Below are positions 21,397-35,621 of a stretch of DNA of 64,000 bases, in pieces (the stretch's first letter is position 1; every line of letters begins with the position of its first letter). The stretch is taken from contig JADLSH010000155.1 in the NCBI GenBank assembly GCA_016169945.1, positions 2,983,501 to 3,047,500 on the forward strand, in the 5' to 3' direction. The stretch comes from Trachythela sp. YZ-2020. Its lineage: Eukaryota > Cnidaria > Anthozoa > Malacalcyonacea > Clavulariidae. A program made the position numbers and the translations under genes. The notes below the pieces were generated by a model, which made no database searches, was not told where the DNA came from, and was given only the letters and a program-made list of their open reading frames with translations.

Positions 21397-23850
21397 GTCT
21401 GTTTACCATTTATGCAATTCGTTTGCTTAGTTGGAGGTCTCTTTTTAGATGCTTATTTTCACAGGTTTTACAAGGCAAATATATATCCGTAAGGTACTTT
21501 GCCTTAAATCTACTTTCCGCGGTTTTAAGTAGCTATTACGCCATAATAATACAAACGTAGACTTTTGTGTTGTAAAGTATAACAATAAAAGAAAGTTATC
21601 TACACTTTTTAGACCTAACCAGGAGCATTTGTCAAAAATGAATTATAGACGAAAAACGAATTTGCGGCAATGCTATTGCGATGCAGTGCTCCTTCATTTC
21701 AGCTACAAACATGCATCTTCAACATTCAGTCTATTGAGCGAGATGCTCACAACTTAATGAGTTATAATATTTACCGTCATACTAAACACTGGCCTCAACC
21801 TAGTCAGGGCGCTGTAGACATTGGCTGAGAAACGGCTATTGCGCACCTGATCATGATCTGTGTGTGTGATGCGCCTATCCCCCATATACATTGAGAAACA
21901 AATATTTTTTTAAAGAAATATGGCGGGCAATATCGAGTGATTGAGCTGAAAAGCTTCATGTCTTTTTTTTCCGGACTCACCTAATGATGTTTTATGGAGT
22001 ATAAATGATGTGGAGGAGGATGAAATGAACTGACAGAAGATATATCAGATATATACAAAGTAATACAACTTGAAAGAAACTTTGCATCTGTGACAACTTC
22101 TACCTTACTATGTCAAGCTGATCCTCATTACTACGTGTTTCTGGTTTGGAAGAAACCTCTAATTCTTGCAATGTTATTCTAAATCATATACTTCAACATT
22201 TTTTGGAGTTGTGGAGTATTATATGAATCAAAATGTTTGAGCCACACTACTGTTGAAAACGATGCTGAATGTTTGGCAACAACAACACCTTCAGCTGATA
22301 ATATCGAACTGCAAGCTATTAAAGTCCAAATAACGTTCTGGTTGGGTATGTAAACGGGTTAGGGATACATTCAAGGATGGTCCACAAACATGTCGAAAAA
22401 CAACAACAATTGTTTTGATTTACCAAACAGTATATTATGGATTTAGGATATGATAAACTGTTGCATTCATAGGAAAACGTACTTTAACTCATTTCACAAA
22501 TTGCTTAAAACGCCGTTAAATGCAGTTCAAGCTGCGTTCACGGGGCGTTAGCAATGAGTTCAAACAAATATGAACTGATTTTTTCTATCGTTTACACGTC
22601 TGCCTCTTGCGTTTTCTTAGCGGCTTGTGTATGGTTAAAAGCGTTCACTATGAATCATTCAGCGTTTGCGATGTGTTAATTCTGCTTTGAAAGTTGTTTG
22701 ATTCGCGTTCAGTATTTTTGAACGCGGTTTTTTATGTGTTTTTCGACCGTGGGTGACCGTGATTGTTTATCGGGCGTTATTACTGCGTTGATAGCCCGTT
22801 AAAAGCCAAGAGAATAGGAGTCGAAACGTCATGCTATTACAAAAATAAACTAATAAGTGCTTGACATTATTGACCTTGGCAATTAACTTTTTTGAGATCA
22901 AGTCCTGATATCAACTATGACGATTGAACAGTTATTACAAACATATACGACAGCCATATACAGTACATATATGAAACCGTATTTGTTTGTCGCAATCGAT
23001 TGAATAATATTGAACGCCAAACAATTTTCGCCGCGAGCAATGATCATAATTATGAGAGATTACGCGCAGCCTGTCAACCTCATCAGAGTAAACTGTTGGT
23101 CATATTACATAATTGTTCGTTGGTATAGCACTTTGAGAGATGACTGAAGAATTAGGAGTTGTATTGACTTCAGACATGTCCACTGACATGCACAATTTAA
23201 GAAAGAAGTGATTGCAGATTATTGGCTCGTTAGTATATTGGTATACGCTCATAATCGCCCAAGAAATACTGGCTTCCAGCTGTGTCTCATTAACAGGTAA
23301 ATAAGTTTGGTTTATTCACGAGGTTGGCCAGTTGAAAATATAAGAAATGAAACTAATAGTATACAACATTTCACGCTATACTTGTGACGAGACATGCAAA
23401 CCTAAACAAACTAATAGCAAGTGCTTTTCTGTTCTGTATCGTCTTGTATTGGCAATTTTCATGTACAGTAGGGGCCGCTTTGTCACTAACATTAAAAGAG
23501 AACTTATGCATGTACATAAAAATATTTTCTACGGTTACAATACAATATGGGCATCATACTGAATGGTTTAATTTTACAGTTCATACTGTGATTAGAAAGG
23601 TCCATATGACGCTTCAGCGGTGAGATAATTACTTCCTTCCTCCTTGACAGTAAAATTGACAGCCGCTTATCTTATTATCCCAAATGATATGATATGATAC
23701 TTTAATGATATGCTCCCAAGTGGGCTTTCCAGCATAAAATTACAACAATTTAAATATTAATATAACAGCTAATTTAAAATGTTATGTTAAGATAATTTAT
23801 ACTATATATAATCTATAGGACTTTCTATATTGTCAATTTATGATAAAAGG
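21397..23850. other. no gene seen; GTTC/GAAC-rich arm at about 22480-22780
   Basis: AT-rich DNA with short frames only. The part at 22480-22780 is rich in GCGTTCA/TGAACGC words and resembles the reverse complement of 28260-28590, so the two may be arms of an old element about 6 kb long that includes the LINE between them. Confidence 0.35.
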
Positions 23851-23857
23851 ATAAAAA

Positions 23858-26295
23858 TTATGGATTCGAATAAAACGTATCTAGAATATGTGATTTAAGT
23901 TTGTTCTTAAAACTTCTTACTGTAGGAATGTTTTTAAATTTGTCTTCTAACTCGTTCCAGCTTTTCGTTCCTCTGTAGTGAAACGTTCTCTGTCCTGCTG
24001 CCGTTTTGTAAAATGGAATGTGGAGCAGGTGTTGATAGCGCATTGGATGATCGTGTAACTCGGCACGTTTACTAAACTTGTTGCATAAATAATTGGGGGT
24101 TAGGTTGTTAACGCACTTATAGGCCATTACTGTATCTCTAAACAATAACAGTTGTTCGACAGGTAGCCATCCAAGTTCTTGTAAAACTGGTGTAATACGG
24201 TCAAACTTTCTTGTATTTGTGATGACTCTACACGCGAAGTTCTGCACTGCCTGGAGTTTTTTCAAATTCACAGAGGAAGTATTAGACCAGACGGAGGAGC
24301 AGTATAAAATGTTGCTAATAACAAGAGCTTCAATAACTAACAAGAGCGTATCACTGTCGAAGATGTCCTTGATCGACACGGTAGATTTGACATAATTTGG
24401 ACATACATGATGAAACCAGTTTAGTGATGTGACAGTCATATGATAGGTGTGAGTCAAGAGGTACCCCTAGATCTTCGACGGACGGGACTGGCGTAATGAT
24501 TTTTCCCAAGAGGTTTAACGATATATCAGGGGGGATGGTTCCCATCAGTTCACCTGTTCCAACAAGGAGAAATTTAACTTTTTCTGGGTTAATAAGCAAT
24601 TGGTTCGCAGAACACCACTTTACGACCCTGTTGAGATCTGATTCCAAATTATGAGTCGCTTGTTCTATGTCTTTGTTGGAGAACGACAGAAAAACTTTAG
24701 ACTCATCTACTTACGAAGAAGACATTTTTGATCCAATACGTACAGATTGAGATCTACCAGAGAGATAACTGTCGAACCATGTCAATGCCTCAGGAGAAGC
24801 ACCAACGCAACTTAGTTTATACAACAAGATTGAGTGACTGACGCTGTCAAATGCTTTGGATAAATCTAAGAAGATCAAAGCGGTCACCCTCTTCTTGTCC
24901 CTGGCTTCCAGAATACAGTCGTTTCAGTGGAATGGTATTTTCTGTTTCCACTCTGATGAGAGGATGAACGACTATTGTTAGATAAGTAAGCGCCAAATTG
25001 ATTAAGGACAACTTTTTCACAGATTTTTGAAGCAACGACAAGAAGTGAAAGAGGTCGATTATTCGATGCCAACTCGTGATCGCCTTCTTTCAGCAATGGT
25101 ATTACTTCGGCTAATCTCCAAACATCAGGAAACGTCGATGAAGCGAGGGAGCAGTTTATTATGTCCGTGAGCGGGGATAATATAACAGGAAGGCTGTCTT
25201 TAATAACACGCTTATCTTATCTAGTCGAGGGGACTTGTTAGAGGGCATAGCAAGGGTAGTACGTTGCACCTCGGTGCAGGTAACTGATTCGAAATAAAAT
25301 AGCTCACTTGTTGGATCAGAAATTACAGTGGAAAATGGACTAATTAATTCAATGTTATTGTCAGCTACACGTCTTGCTGCTTCAGTGGTGTTCTTTCCCA
25401 GCGAGGTGAAGTATTTGTTGAATTCATCAGCCACTACTTTTTTATCTTTGGCATATACTTGCGATTCCTTTTCTTTGGCTGGAATATATCGATTTATTGT
25501 CTTCCAAAGAGAGCTGGGGTTGTTCTTATGTTTCTGAACTTCACTAAATGCGTGGATTTTGGCAGCATTTTTTATTTTTTTACGATAGCCTTTGTAATGA
25601 TTCCAATCATTATTGTCGCGGTCTGTAGGTAACGGCGGTGAAGTCGATCTCAACCTCTCATAAGGTTTTTAATTTCGTGCGTGACGTACGGACATAGTCG
25701 GCATAGAATTTTCACGGTCTTTATTGGTGCATGTACATCAAGGACAGAGTGAAGAATGTCGTTCAAGGTTTTTAGCTTCGAATTCACGTCGCGTTCTGAG
25801 AAAATAGATAGGAGACGGTTTGAGTTCGAAGCGAGATCAGAGGAGAATACAGGCCACAGGACAGCCTGGTGGACGGTACGAAACACATATTAAAAGAGAT
25901 TTGTATTTATTGCATTGAAGTTTTATCCAGAGTTGGTGGAAATTAGTTTCGGATATTTGTGAAAGTTCTTTTAATACGGAGGCTTTTATTTCTTTTCGAA
26001 TGTAGGCGGAAACGTCGCCACCCTTTTTATGAAGGCGATTGAGCCTGAACAACTTATAGCCCTCGACGCCGACTTCAGAGTTGGTGACCGTTGTGTTCAA
26101 CCATGTTTCGGAGATTGTGAGGACATCGATATTTGATGATATGGCTAGATCCCTAAGTTGAACAAAATGGGCTGTATTCCACCATGAGCGAATATTTAAG
26201 TGATCAATATTTAGGCCTGAATGAGTTATAGGAGTTGTTGTTGGAAGTTCATCAATCGAGGTTATTTTAACAGCAATATTATTGCTATTGACCAC
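23858..26295 (-). pseudogene. CR1/L2-type LINE ORF2, multiply broken
   Basis: On the minus strand, in order: an APE-type endonuclease start (HLNIRS, ISETWLN, YRPPG; 25837-26295), linker (25159-25886, KSSLWKTINRYIP-like), RT fingers (NNRPLSLL, K-ICEKV; 24847-25096), palm (FLDLSKAFDSVSHS; about 24800-24890), then a gap, SKVFLSF (about 24690), SANQLLINPEK (24351-24647) and the RT thumb/C-terminus ending SHILDTFYSNP (23858). The block with the QG motif is deleted, and the YVDD catalytic box reads stop-VDE. At least five frame breaks show it is dead. Confidence 0.8.
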
Positions 26296-29285
26296 ATTGC
26301 CGTTTTCTCTAGCAGTGTTATATGGCCGGGTATGATTTGTTATAATACAGGGATCGGGTGTTGAGGAAAATGAATGTTTTTAGAAAATAAAAAATCTTCT
26401 CATCTGGTTCATTGCATGTACATGGAATATAGTGCCAATATTCAATAATATTGCGAAACACAATCATGCACAAACTGGATATACAACATTAGATATACAA
26501 ACTGGATATACAACATTAGAAATGCTTTCATCTGTAATCATTCTACATTTTATAATCAAGATTTAACTTCGCCTATACTCTATAGTAACGTGGTTTATAT
26601 TGTACAGAATCTGGCTTCTCTTGGTATATTGTATATATAGTTGTCGCAACAGATGCAACAGATGTGGTAGAAAATAGAGCAAAAACCTATATATTTGGGG
26701 TTGATTTTGAGGTAAGTAATTTGATTACTCGAACCTTCTGACTTGCGTCACTATGTTTAACTTCAGCTAGGAAATGTTGGCGTAGTTGATGTAGCGATAG
26801 GATAGGTGAAGTTAAGCAATATATGAAAGCAGGGCATTCCAGAAAAATTATGCTAACTTGTCATGCATTTATGCTTAAACCATGCAATAATTTACTCCAG
26901 TAACAGGATATGAGAATATACCGCAAAAAGATTAAGATCAAGGTATGATGATGAGAATGGATGCTTAGATATAAATGTTATCGTACTTTCAACATAAGCT
27001 AATACGTTGTCAGAGCTGGTTTAACTTATGCATGTTCATGAAATATTGCCTTGTTTGAACATTCAGAAAGATTAAACTCAGTTCGGCAATGATTTGGCAA
27101 AAATTTCTTTACTATTGCAAAATTTGAAACATTCTTATCCGATAAGCGTCTGTCGTTACGGTTCATGTATATACTGTTGAACGTGAAGTGATATGTGGGT
27201 TTTAATGTGGTGTTTAATTCTATTCTACAGAATCTGGCTATTCTGGGTAGATTGGATATATAGCAAGCTGTCGCACTATTTAAACAAAGCAACAAATGCG
27301 GGTTATTTAACAATTAGTCGCCGAAAGCGAGGTGATTACAAGCCTATATTCACTGAGCCGAAGTATAAATTTGAAAGAGAAAAACAAACACTGAAAGTTA
27401 TGAGGTCAGTTGAAAAGGCTATAGGACATAATTCAGCCCTTTTCTCAGCGGCAAGTTATTAAAAACATGCCGGCAAAAGCAATACTTGCGACGAGTGTCA
27501 AAAACATATCGAAGCGAAACAAAAACAAACAATTTCGTGAGAAAATTACTTTGGAAAGGTTCAAATACAAAGTAGAATGGTTTTAAAAATATATCACAGC
27601 TAGGTTTTTGCTAAGATTAACGATATAAATGAGGATAAAACGAATAGGTTTCAAAATAAACACTTGAGTGGTTGAGCCGTACGGAAAAAGTTTCATACAT
27701 GCCGTACATTTCAACAGCGAGAAAACGCTGCCTTTCATGGAAGAAAAATAGCGTATTTGTTATCGCTTACCTTTAAAAATGTCAGAAATATATCCTCCTT
27801 GAATTTAGCGGCAGTTTTTTTCATTTAAGATTTTGAATCAGGCTCAAAAAAGAAGCCATTTTGAAAAAAAGTGATAGTCACTGGGCAGCAAGTGACTATC
27901 AATTTGGACCAATCAGAATGCAGGAAAAGCAATAGACACCTCACAATTTCTATTAATAATAATTGATCGGAGTGGAAAGCCGTGTCTGAGGTAAGTCATT
28001 TGAAAAACCTCAGGCCGTAAACGGGTACTTAATTTCTATGAATATTACTAGTATAGCTTTTTCTTGTTACTATACTTGATTGTATAATCGCCGAAATATT
28101 TGCGTAAGTGATATATCATGCTTTATAATTATGCTTGTCAATGCGGAAAGGAATTGCTCTTTATAGTTACATAGACATAGAGGCATGTACAATGTTATTA
28201 ATACGCTGTCTATGACATCTCAATTAATATCATAATAGGCTTATATCAACGTGTTTTTTAGGGCGTTCAGAGAGAGTTTACAGGTCTTTCAGGCAGTGTT
28301 TATTTAGCGTTACAAAACGTTCAGAAAACGATGGCAGATATTCGAACGCAGCTCAAGCGGAGTTTCAAATTTTGAACGTAGCGTCTGAACTGCGTTCGCC
28401 GCAACGTAAGCGAAGTTTGACCGTTTTATAAAAGCGTTCAAAACCATTCAGAATACACAACAAGAACGTTCGAACAGGGTTCGAACCCTAACGGAAGTGT
28501 GCTTGAACAGCGTTTGAACAGTGTTTAAACACAGTTCAATTGGAGTTTTTTTTAGCATTTTAAACCAAATATACGGTAAAGTACGTTTTTCGTTAAAGGG
28601 TCACACTTATTCAACCTGGCAAATTTTTGTTCATTCCCTCCGCAGAAACTCTTACTTTCTTCGTACATTTACACGCAACTGTTGAGAAGACTGTCAAAGT
28701 GGCCCTTGAAACATGCATGTGCTGATAAAGACATACTCAAACATTGCTTGCAGGTTTTGAATGAAGCAGTGAACTACGTCAAATGTGGGGCAAGGTCCTG
28801 TGTGGAGAGGAATATAAAATGTATATTGCAGCTCGTATTTTAATCTTGCAAAGGATTGCATGAAGGTTTGCTAAATCCAAACAACAAATTATAAGAGATC
28901 AACTACAATTGAAAACCCAAAAGAACAGCACATCATTTAGACAGTCAATAAAGAAAACCAAATCAGTAAAAAATACCATTAGATAACCAACAGAAAAAGT
29001 GGTGAAAAAATATTAGTGTGTGCAAGTATTTAGGCAAAACCCTTAAAATTCAACCTGTGTTAACTGAAACTTTTAAAAATTCCGCTGAATGCGGATGCGC
29101 CTGATATTCTCACTAAGTTGAATGGACGGGAACTGTCAAGAATTTTAAAGTAATTGGGGGTACCTATAGCTATACCGGAAAGAGCAAGATTACGATGATG
29201 AAGCATAATGAAGATGGCAAAGCATGGATATGGATTATTGCATTTCCTGATAAGGTATGTGTACTAGAACTAGTATATACAGCAA
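26296..29285. other. no gene seen; local duplication and GTTC-rich arm
   Basis: ACAGAATCTGGCT-type sequence occurs at about 26610 and 27227 with similar surroundings, indicating a short tandem duplication. A 24-bp direct repeat (ACTGGATATACAACATTAG) lies near 26470-26520. 28260-28590 is the GAACG-rich arm matching 22480-22780 in reverse. The frame at 27193-27462 has a hydrophobic start but no support as a gene. Confidence 0.35.
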
Positions 29286-29288
29286 TAC

Positions 29289-29562
29289 TGCTGGGGCGGT
29301 TGTACGAAGCCCGTTTAGCCTATGGCTAAATCCTGGATAGATCGAAAACATCGATCAAGTCTATACATTTATCGAACAACCAAGCTAAAATTTTTCAACT
29401 TGAATAGAACAATTAATTATGTTTGCAACTACATATTAAGTGCACAAGAATTAAGTTTAATCATTCACAAAATGCGTGAAAGTGTTATGCGTGAAAGTGT
29501 TATGCGTGAAAGTGTTAGTTTTGGCATTTCGCTAAACGGCATTCGTACAACCGCCCCCAGGT
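29289..29562. mobile_element. MITE with CTGGGGCGGTTGTACGAA ends
   Basis: Inverted ends at 29290-29315 and 29538-29561 differ by a few bases and continue into a GCCGTTTAGC block. Inside is a triplicated 15-bp unit (GCGTGAAAGTGTTAT, 29475-29519). No clear target duplication was found. Confidence 0.65.
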
Positions 29563-31385
29563 GATTTCCCATTTAATTCTCCAAACATACAGTAGGCCTA
29601 TGTTATTGATCACGGAATTATTGTGTACCATTTGGTAAGCTGGAATGCTGACTAACAGTATAAAGCATTATAATTTATACTCAATTGTCGAAATCTCTAT
29701 ATAGAGATTATCTCAGTTTGAATTGATCAGAATTTTTTCATTGTCAATAATATTTATTTTGTTAACAGTTTGAAGAAAATCATACCTACAGAGAAAATAT
29801 ATAGTAATTCATCCACTTCAGTGAAATGGAAGCTAGCTTTAGCCAGAATGTCCATTTATAGGTGGTAGTTCTTTTCAGCAAATAGGTAAAATCTCAACAA
29901 AATTCTTGACAGCCCGCGTCTATGGAATTTATTGGGGATGCCCAGTCCATCAACAGAGTTTTTAGTCTCTGTTAAGGTGGATCGATACAGTTTTAAAAAA
30001 TTCAGGTGTCCAACATTTTGAAATTTTTAAACTCCGTTTTTTATGGTTTATTCACCAGGTATCGAGGTTTTCATATTGTTTTGATCTTTCTACTTTCAGA
30101 TTATGTTAGTTTAAGTAACACATACTTCGTTACTATGGCAACATACGCGTACGAAATACATCACCTCATGTAGTTGGAAAACTACGGTGACCCCAATATT
30201 TTTTCGTGCATTATTTTAATTGCAAGACAGACTAACAATAAGCAAAATATAAAAAATTCTGTAATTGAAACAGGCAAAAATGTCGTTTTCTTCAATAACA
30301 TTTTCTTGGTATTACATAATTTGTTATTTTTGGTGTAATGAAAATTTTTGCGGTGCAACACAGCAAGAAAATTTGAACGTAGGTCACCGGACAAAATAAT
30401 GAGATATATCGCATTGTTTTTCAAAAATGGAATTTTTTAATGACGTTCGCAATTGACATGAAAACGATATATAACACGCGCAATGACGCGAGATGACGGG
30501 ACGAACTGCTCACGTCAGGTCATTTTAATTTCGAAGTTCTTTCGTTAATATTCTTGTACATATCGTATGAAGTTTTGTTTTCGCGATTCTTGAATAAGGT
30601 TTCTGTGATTACTATATCGAGCCAACTTAAAAGCATAGCAACGTAAAACTTGCATACACTCATAATTTGCAATCTCTCTTTCAGAGTGTTGATTTATGGT
30701 ATTTTAACTGAATGATATAGTTTTGTTTGTGAAACAGCACTGTACGTGTGGATGATGTGCTTTGCTTTTTGGGCTAACAAAAATTATTCAATTTCCTTGC
30801 CACAGAATACTTTGCACCAGTTGAGGCGACTGCTTTCACTCTGCTTGAGTATGTCCTTAGACGGCTTTGTGAGCAATCTTCGCAACTGTTATGCGTAAAT
30901 ACACTAGTCGACATACAAGGAAAGTAACGTTTCTAATGAGGGAATCAACAAACATTTGTCAGGTTCAATAAGTTTATCACATCCCAAATGCTCCACTAAA
31001 TCCATAATTGTCTGTTTTGGCACATCAACACATGCAGCTAGTTGTTGTATGTTGTTCGTACTTGAAGTTTATATATTTATAACAAGTTTACACACACGAC
31101 CAGAATGTCCATTAATATAGCATGTAGTTCGATATTTTCAACTGAAAATGTCGTAGTTGCCAAACGTTTAGTATGGTTTTGAACAGTATTGTTGCTCAAA
31201 CCTATTGATTCTTGCTATACTAAACAATTCCAATTTAGTACGAAGTGTTAATGGGGATGTACACATATAAGCTTCTATTAAGGGTCCCCTCCTTTTAGGA
31301 CAGATGCAGGAAAATATTTATGGAAGAGGCGAAGTTAGTATAATTTAAAAATACGACAAATTTTATAGGACCGCATAATTATGTA
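29563..31385. other. no gene seen
   Basis: AT-rich, with short frames on both strands and no recognisable product. Confidence 0.4.
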
Positions 31386-31391
31386 TGTAAT

Positions 31392-31490
31392 ATATACAAA
31401 CCGCACAAGAGGTCTTTATCAGATTTAAAACATCGAGGCGCAGCCGAGTGTTTTAGATCTGATAAAGACCGAACTGTAAGGTTTGTATAT
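31392..31490. repeat. foldback hairpin, about 45-bp arms
   Basis: GGTCTTTATCAGAT and its complement ATCTGATAAAGACC form the arms with a CGAGGCGCAGCCGAG centre; the outer flanks (ATACAAACC / GGTTTGTAT) also pair. It is probably a small foldback or MITE remnant. A similar GAGCGCAGCGAGG centre occurs in the hairpin at 61651-61785. Confidence 0.7.
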
Positions 31491-31749
31491 GACTTCTAAA
31501 ATGACTCGTTTTGCACGCTCACTGGCGTTGGAATTTTGAAGATTGATGTTATCTACGCTGTAAAAATTGAAGGAGAAAATTTGAGCAAGTCTATATCAAA
31601 TATATAGACCCGCTACGGGTCATGAGTTTCCTTTGTATTTTGCCTATGAATAATTAATGAATTTTAGAAATCTTTATATTAATGTTTTGTATTCTGTATT
31701 CTGTATTTGTAATTATCTTAAATTCATGACCCACCAGCTCTGCTGATTA

Positions 31750-31915
31750 ACTTATCGTGTAAATAAAGTATTTTCATCCATTCATGCATTCATTTATTCT
31801 TCGTTCGTTCATTCGTTCGTTCATTCATTCATTTGTTTATTCATTCACTCATTTATTAATTCGTGCCTTCGTTCGTTTACACGTTCGTTCGTTCGTTTAT
31901 TTATTAATTCATTCA
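31750..31915. repeat. degenerate ATTC/GTTC simple repeat
   Basis: Runs of CATTCATTC and CGTTCGTTC, similar to the tail of the LINE at 5773-5801. It may be the 3' tail of a vanished LINE copy: upstream, 31640-31745 resembles a LINE 3' end only vaguely. Confidence 0.6.
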
Positions 31916-32105
31916 TAGTTTGACCCACAGCCTTTGATCAAAAGTTCACATGCAAACTTTGGACATGAAGCTGTTGGACACCGGATTTCTATGTAATGTA
32001 TATAATTAAGATATAACGTTAACTATAAATTCATACATCAAGTTTTTATTTTCTGAGCTATAAAATTTCTTGGGTGATGTGCGAAAACTAATTCATTGTC
32101 AGTGT

Positions 32106-32484
32106 TCAATTACAACAAGGTGGTTGGAATCTAGAAATATTTCCCTTGATAACAAAATCAGTAAAGGTCACATAATTGCCTTTGAAATTTTCAACACATG
32201 AAGAGGCGAGACTCTCAATTTGAACAGAAGAAAGGACTTTGTTCCAGATATGGACTTCAGCCAGTTCACCAACGAACGCCTGGGCTGCTTCGAAAGTGCC
32301 TCCTATTGAATCTTGATCTTGACCAATAACCCATTTTCCTTCACCTGGGAAACTTTTTCCAGCCATTGTTTTTTTATTATAAACGATCGATCCACCCGCG
32401 TAAACGTTGAGCTGTCCATCAGAAGACTGCCATGTAACACATAGATGCTGAAATTTTTCAGTTTTAGCCAAAAGAAATCCCGTG
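32106..32484 (-). CDS. LamG/pentraxin domain, C-terminal exon
   Basis: TGFLLAKTEKFQHLCVTW, then GGSIVYNKK, FPGEGKWVIGQDQDSIGG and FVGELAEVHIWNKVLS match the second half of pentraxin/LamG domains, in which HxCVTW, GQxQDxxGG and FxGELxxVxxWxxVLS are characteristic. After this there are about 40 more residues ending CVENFKG...QPPCCN. The acidic QDQDS region suggests a calcium site as in pentraxins (inference). Confidence 0.85.
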
Positions 32485-35400
32485 CTGCAAAGAGAATACT
32501 AGATATTAGATACAACAACAATATAGGTAATGAAAGACTTGGTTAATATTGCGTTTAAATGATTATCTCTAAATGGACAAGTCACATTTCCTGTAGTTAG
32601 TAAAGGTGCACAAATCATTTGTCTTAGATTTCAATACAATATTTAATTATTACGGATGCTCGCTTTATCATACAAAAACGGCATTCACTCGTCCTAAAAG
32701 TGTCCAAGTTTCCATTAACGTGGACCAAAACATAGTACCTTAAGAAGTCATAGTTGGTACTTTTACCAAGATATGGTTGGAGATAGATTTCCAGACCTTG
32801 CGGTCGAACTTGAATAAGTAATCCGTTGGGAAATTCTTGATTGTTGATGGTGTAACCATACGATAATATTGCCGAATTAACAATTGTTTGATATGCATTG
32901 ATCCAAAAACATGTCGTCAAATTGGTCAGCGGTTCTGAAGGTCCAGTGGAGATTCCATATTCCACGACATTCTTACCACGAAAACGTAAGGCATCAGCAC
33001 CTAAATCACAAATATTGGAAGAAAATTCAACATGTGGTAGATATTATCAATCAATTGTCGATACAACCCACTGGCGTTGAAAAACCGCCTGAAAACCTTT
33101 AAAGGAAGAATAAACGAAACGAAAGCATCATCGAAATAATAATAATAATAATAGGATAACTAGAGATACATGCATGTGGATACCCTTCGCCTTTTCTAAC
33201 CAAAACACCTACATACTGTACCTCCCAAATATTATCTAAATATGATACAGTCCTAATCAGTAGAATACTGACCCAAATAATTGTAGTCCGATCAGTGATA
33301 CTGTAGCCATTATATGCATTTTTACACAATAATGCTAAGATTAAAACTTTCAACTATAGACCAAATTAGAAATTGCCGAAATGAGAAATATGCAACAGAG
33401 ATTATTCCTATAAAGCATTTTGACAGCTTAAACTTAATGTTAAGTTCAAATGCGAGTAACGTTGCGTATAACGTTGCTGCCTTTTTCTGTGCCCGCTTAT
33501 TTCACTCGCGAAAAACCGGCATATTTTTGTTTTCATGAGATGACCATCCAAATATATACCTTTATTCCATATACAAAAGAAAATCGTTAGATTAATGAGT
33601 TAAATCATATTTAGACCAAGTGGCGGAAGTTTCGGTGGAGTGGCAACGTCGCGCCGCCGTTAACGAGTGTATAATTTGATGTTTTATAATATTCACATAT
33701 ATATTTCACATTCATGATACATGATCATATGTGAATCTGAAAAAACTACGTCATTATTCTATTGCTAAAATATATAATTGTTAAAAAGAGTCCAATCCAA
33801 ATATAATGGGAAAATAGTATATTTCTAAATTTTTCTGTTCTGCATTTTTAGAGTATCCTGTGGCTCGGAAGCACCAATAAGGTAGTCATGTGACTCAAAG
33901 CCAAGTCTGGCTAACAAGATGAATAAATCGCGGTAGGAGGTCTATGTTGTTTGGAACGAAATGGCGGCTGTAGGAGCGAATAATTTTGTTTTGAAGATGA
34001 AATGGCAGATTTTAACAACTTTTGTAACTTTCATCAACAGGAAAACGACAGGGAGACATTTAACTACATGTATACATCTATGTAATTTCATGACGGTCTG
34101 CAATAATGGCGAAGAAAACACGTTGACAAGGAGGCGACAAGTGAACAGGCTTTGCAAAGAGTTTCTTGCAAAATACTAACCTTACGAACAAAACTAGGTG
34201 AATAATTTAATATCTCTGATAGTTTCTTGTACTGGATTTCTCGGTTACTTAGACTCTATAAGTTCATAATTGCCATTTTTCAGCTTTATGACTTTACAAC
34301 TTTTGTGAGGATTTTGATCGAAATTTTCATACCGTAACATCACATCCCTTTGACCTAATTTCTAAGCTTAGATGTTCTCAATCTGATTAAATGGTCAATT
34401 GCTATAGCAAGAATGTATAAAAATTTAATAATATGTTCTCTTGGTTTCAATTACAGTGGAGTAAAATAGCAGAGGTGCAAACTTAGGCTAATAGGCTGTC
34501 AACAAAATCTGGTTTTGGTTGCTGAAAATTTAAGCTCTCAGAGGTTTTTGGCCAACGTATAACCCAAACACATGTACCTGCTTAGTTCTAACAGTACATG
34601 ATTTGCACAATTCTAGTATTGAGCCGACTTTAGAAGTTGGGATTATGTCGGCACCTGCCCATACCGATAATCACAATAAATCGAGAACTAACCACTTTAC
34701 TTTGTGAGAAACACATTTTAAAAAACCTACATTCAAAGGAAATTCATTGCCCCACTGGAAAGATTTCGGAAACTTAGATAGTGTGGTAGCAGGCCAATTT
34801 ATTTGAGCTATGACAGAGGCAGCTTGCACTTAATACAACCGGTGCTAGACCAGTCCAATAATTTCATGCACCTTTCATGTTAGTGTATTTTTTGAAATGT
34901 TTTTGTGTTTAGGCACATTAAAACTACCAAGGGACAACTGACTATGTTGTTGTCTTTGTTCGGTTGGTCAAAATAATGGTTCCTGTCTAGTGATCGACAG
35001 ACACATGGCAAAATATTGGGGTGGTAATTTAGGTTGCCAACATATAACCACCCTTTTGTTGCTACAAATGTCAGTTCTTAAAATATTTTTGATTTAAATT
35101 TCATATATAACCTAACACAGTTAATCAGCCATCATTCAAAGGCTTTGTGAAATTATTGTTGGGGGGGGGGGAGTCTGTTACTGTTACTGTTACTGTTACT
35201 GTTACTGTCTTGTTGATCATATCTTCAACCATATTTGTCTCCATCTATGTTCTACTAAATTTAATTGATATATCTATTTGGATAAAAGGTTGTAAATTTA
35301 ATAAATTATCCTTTTTTATTATTATATCTATTATATTTTTCATAAAGAACTTTTTGATATGGCAGATCACTTTTTAATTTAACCATTCAGGCTTATAGAG

Positions 35401-35589
35401 ATCTTTAGGAAGGGAAGTTGTTCTGAAGTCCTGTACTACCTGAACATGGGCACAGCATGTTGCATTCAACACAGTTAGTCTGGCAACCTGCTGGTAAATT
35501 TTGGTACAGGATATGTTTGATTCAGAAATTCATGCAAGCGAGTATTCAACCAAGTGAATCCTGTTAAATCTGTACCCGACAAGTGCATG

Positions 35590-35621
<32 letters not shown>

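Noticed and set aside
24351..25100. Functional LINE reverse transcriptase
   Set aside because: The catalytic box is mutated, a core block is deleted and several frameshifts are present.
27193..27462. 89-codon plus-strand ORF with hydrophobic start
   Set aside because: Lies in a local duplication; the paired copy near 26.6 kb does not keep the frame.
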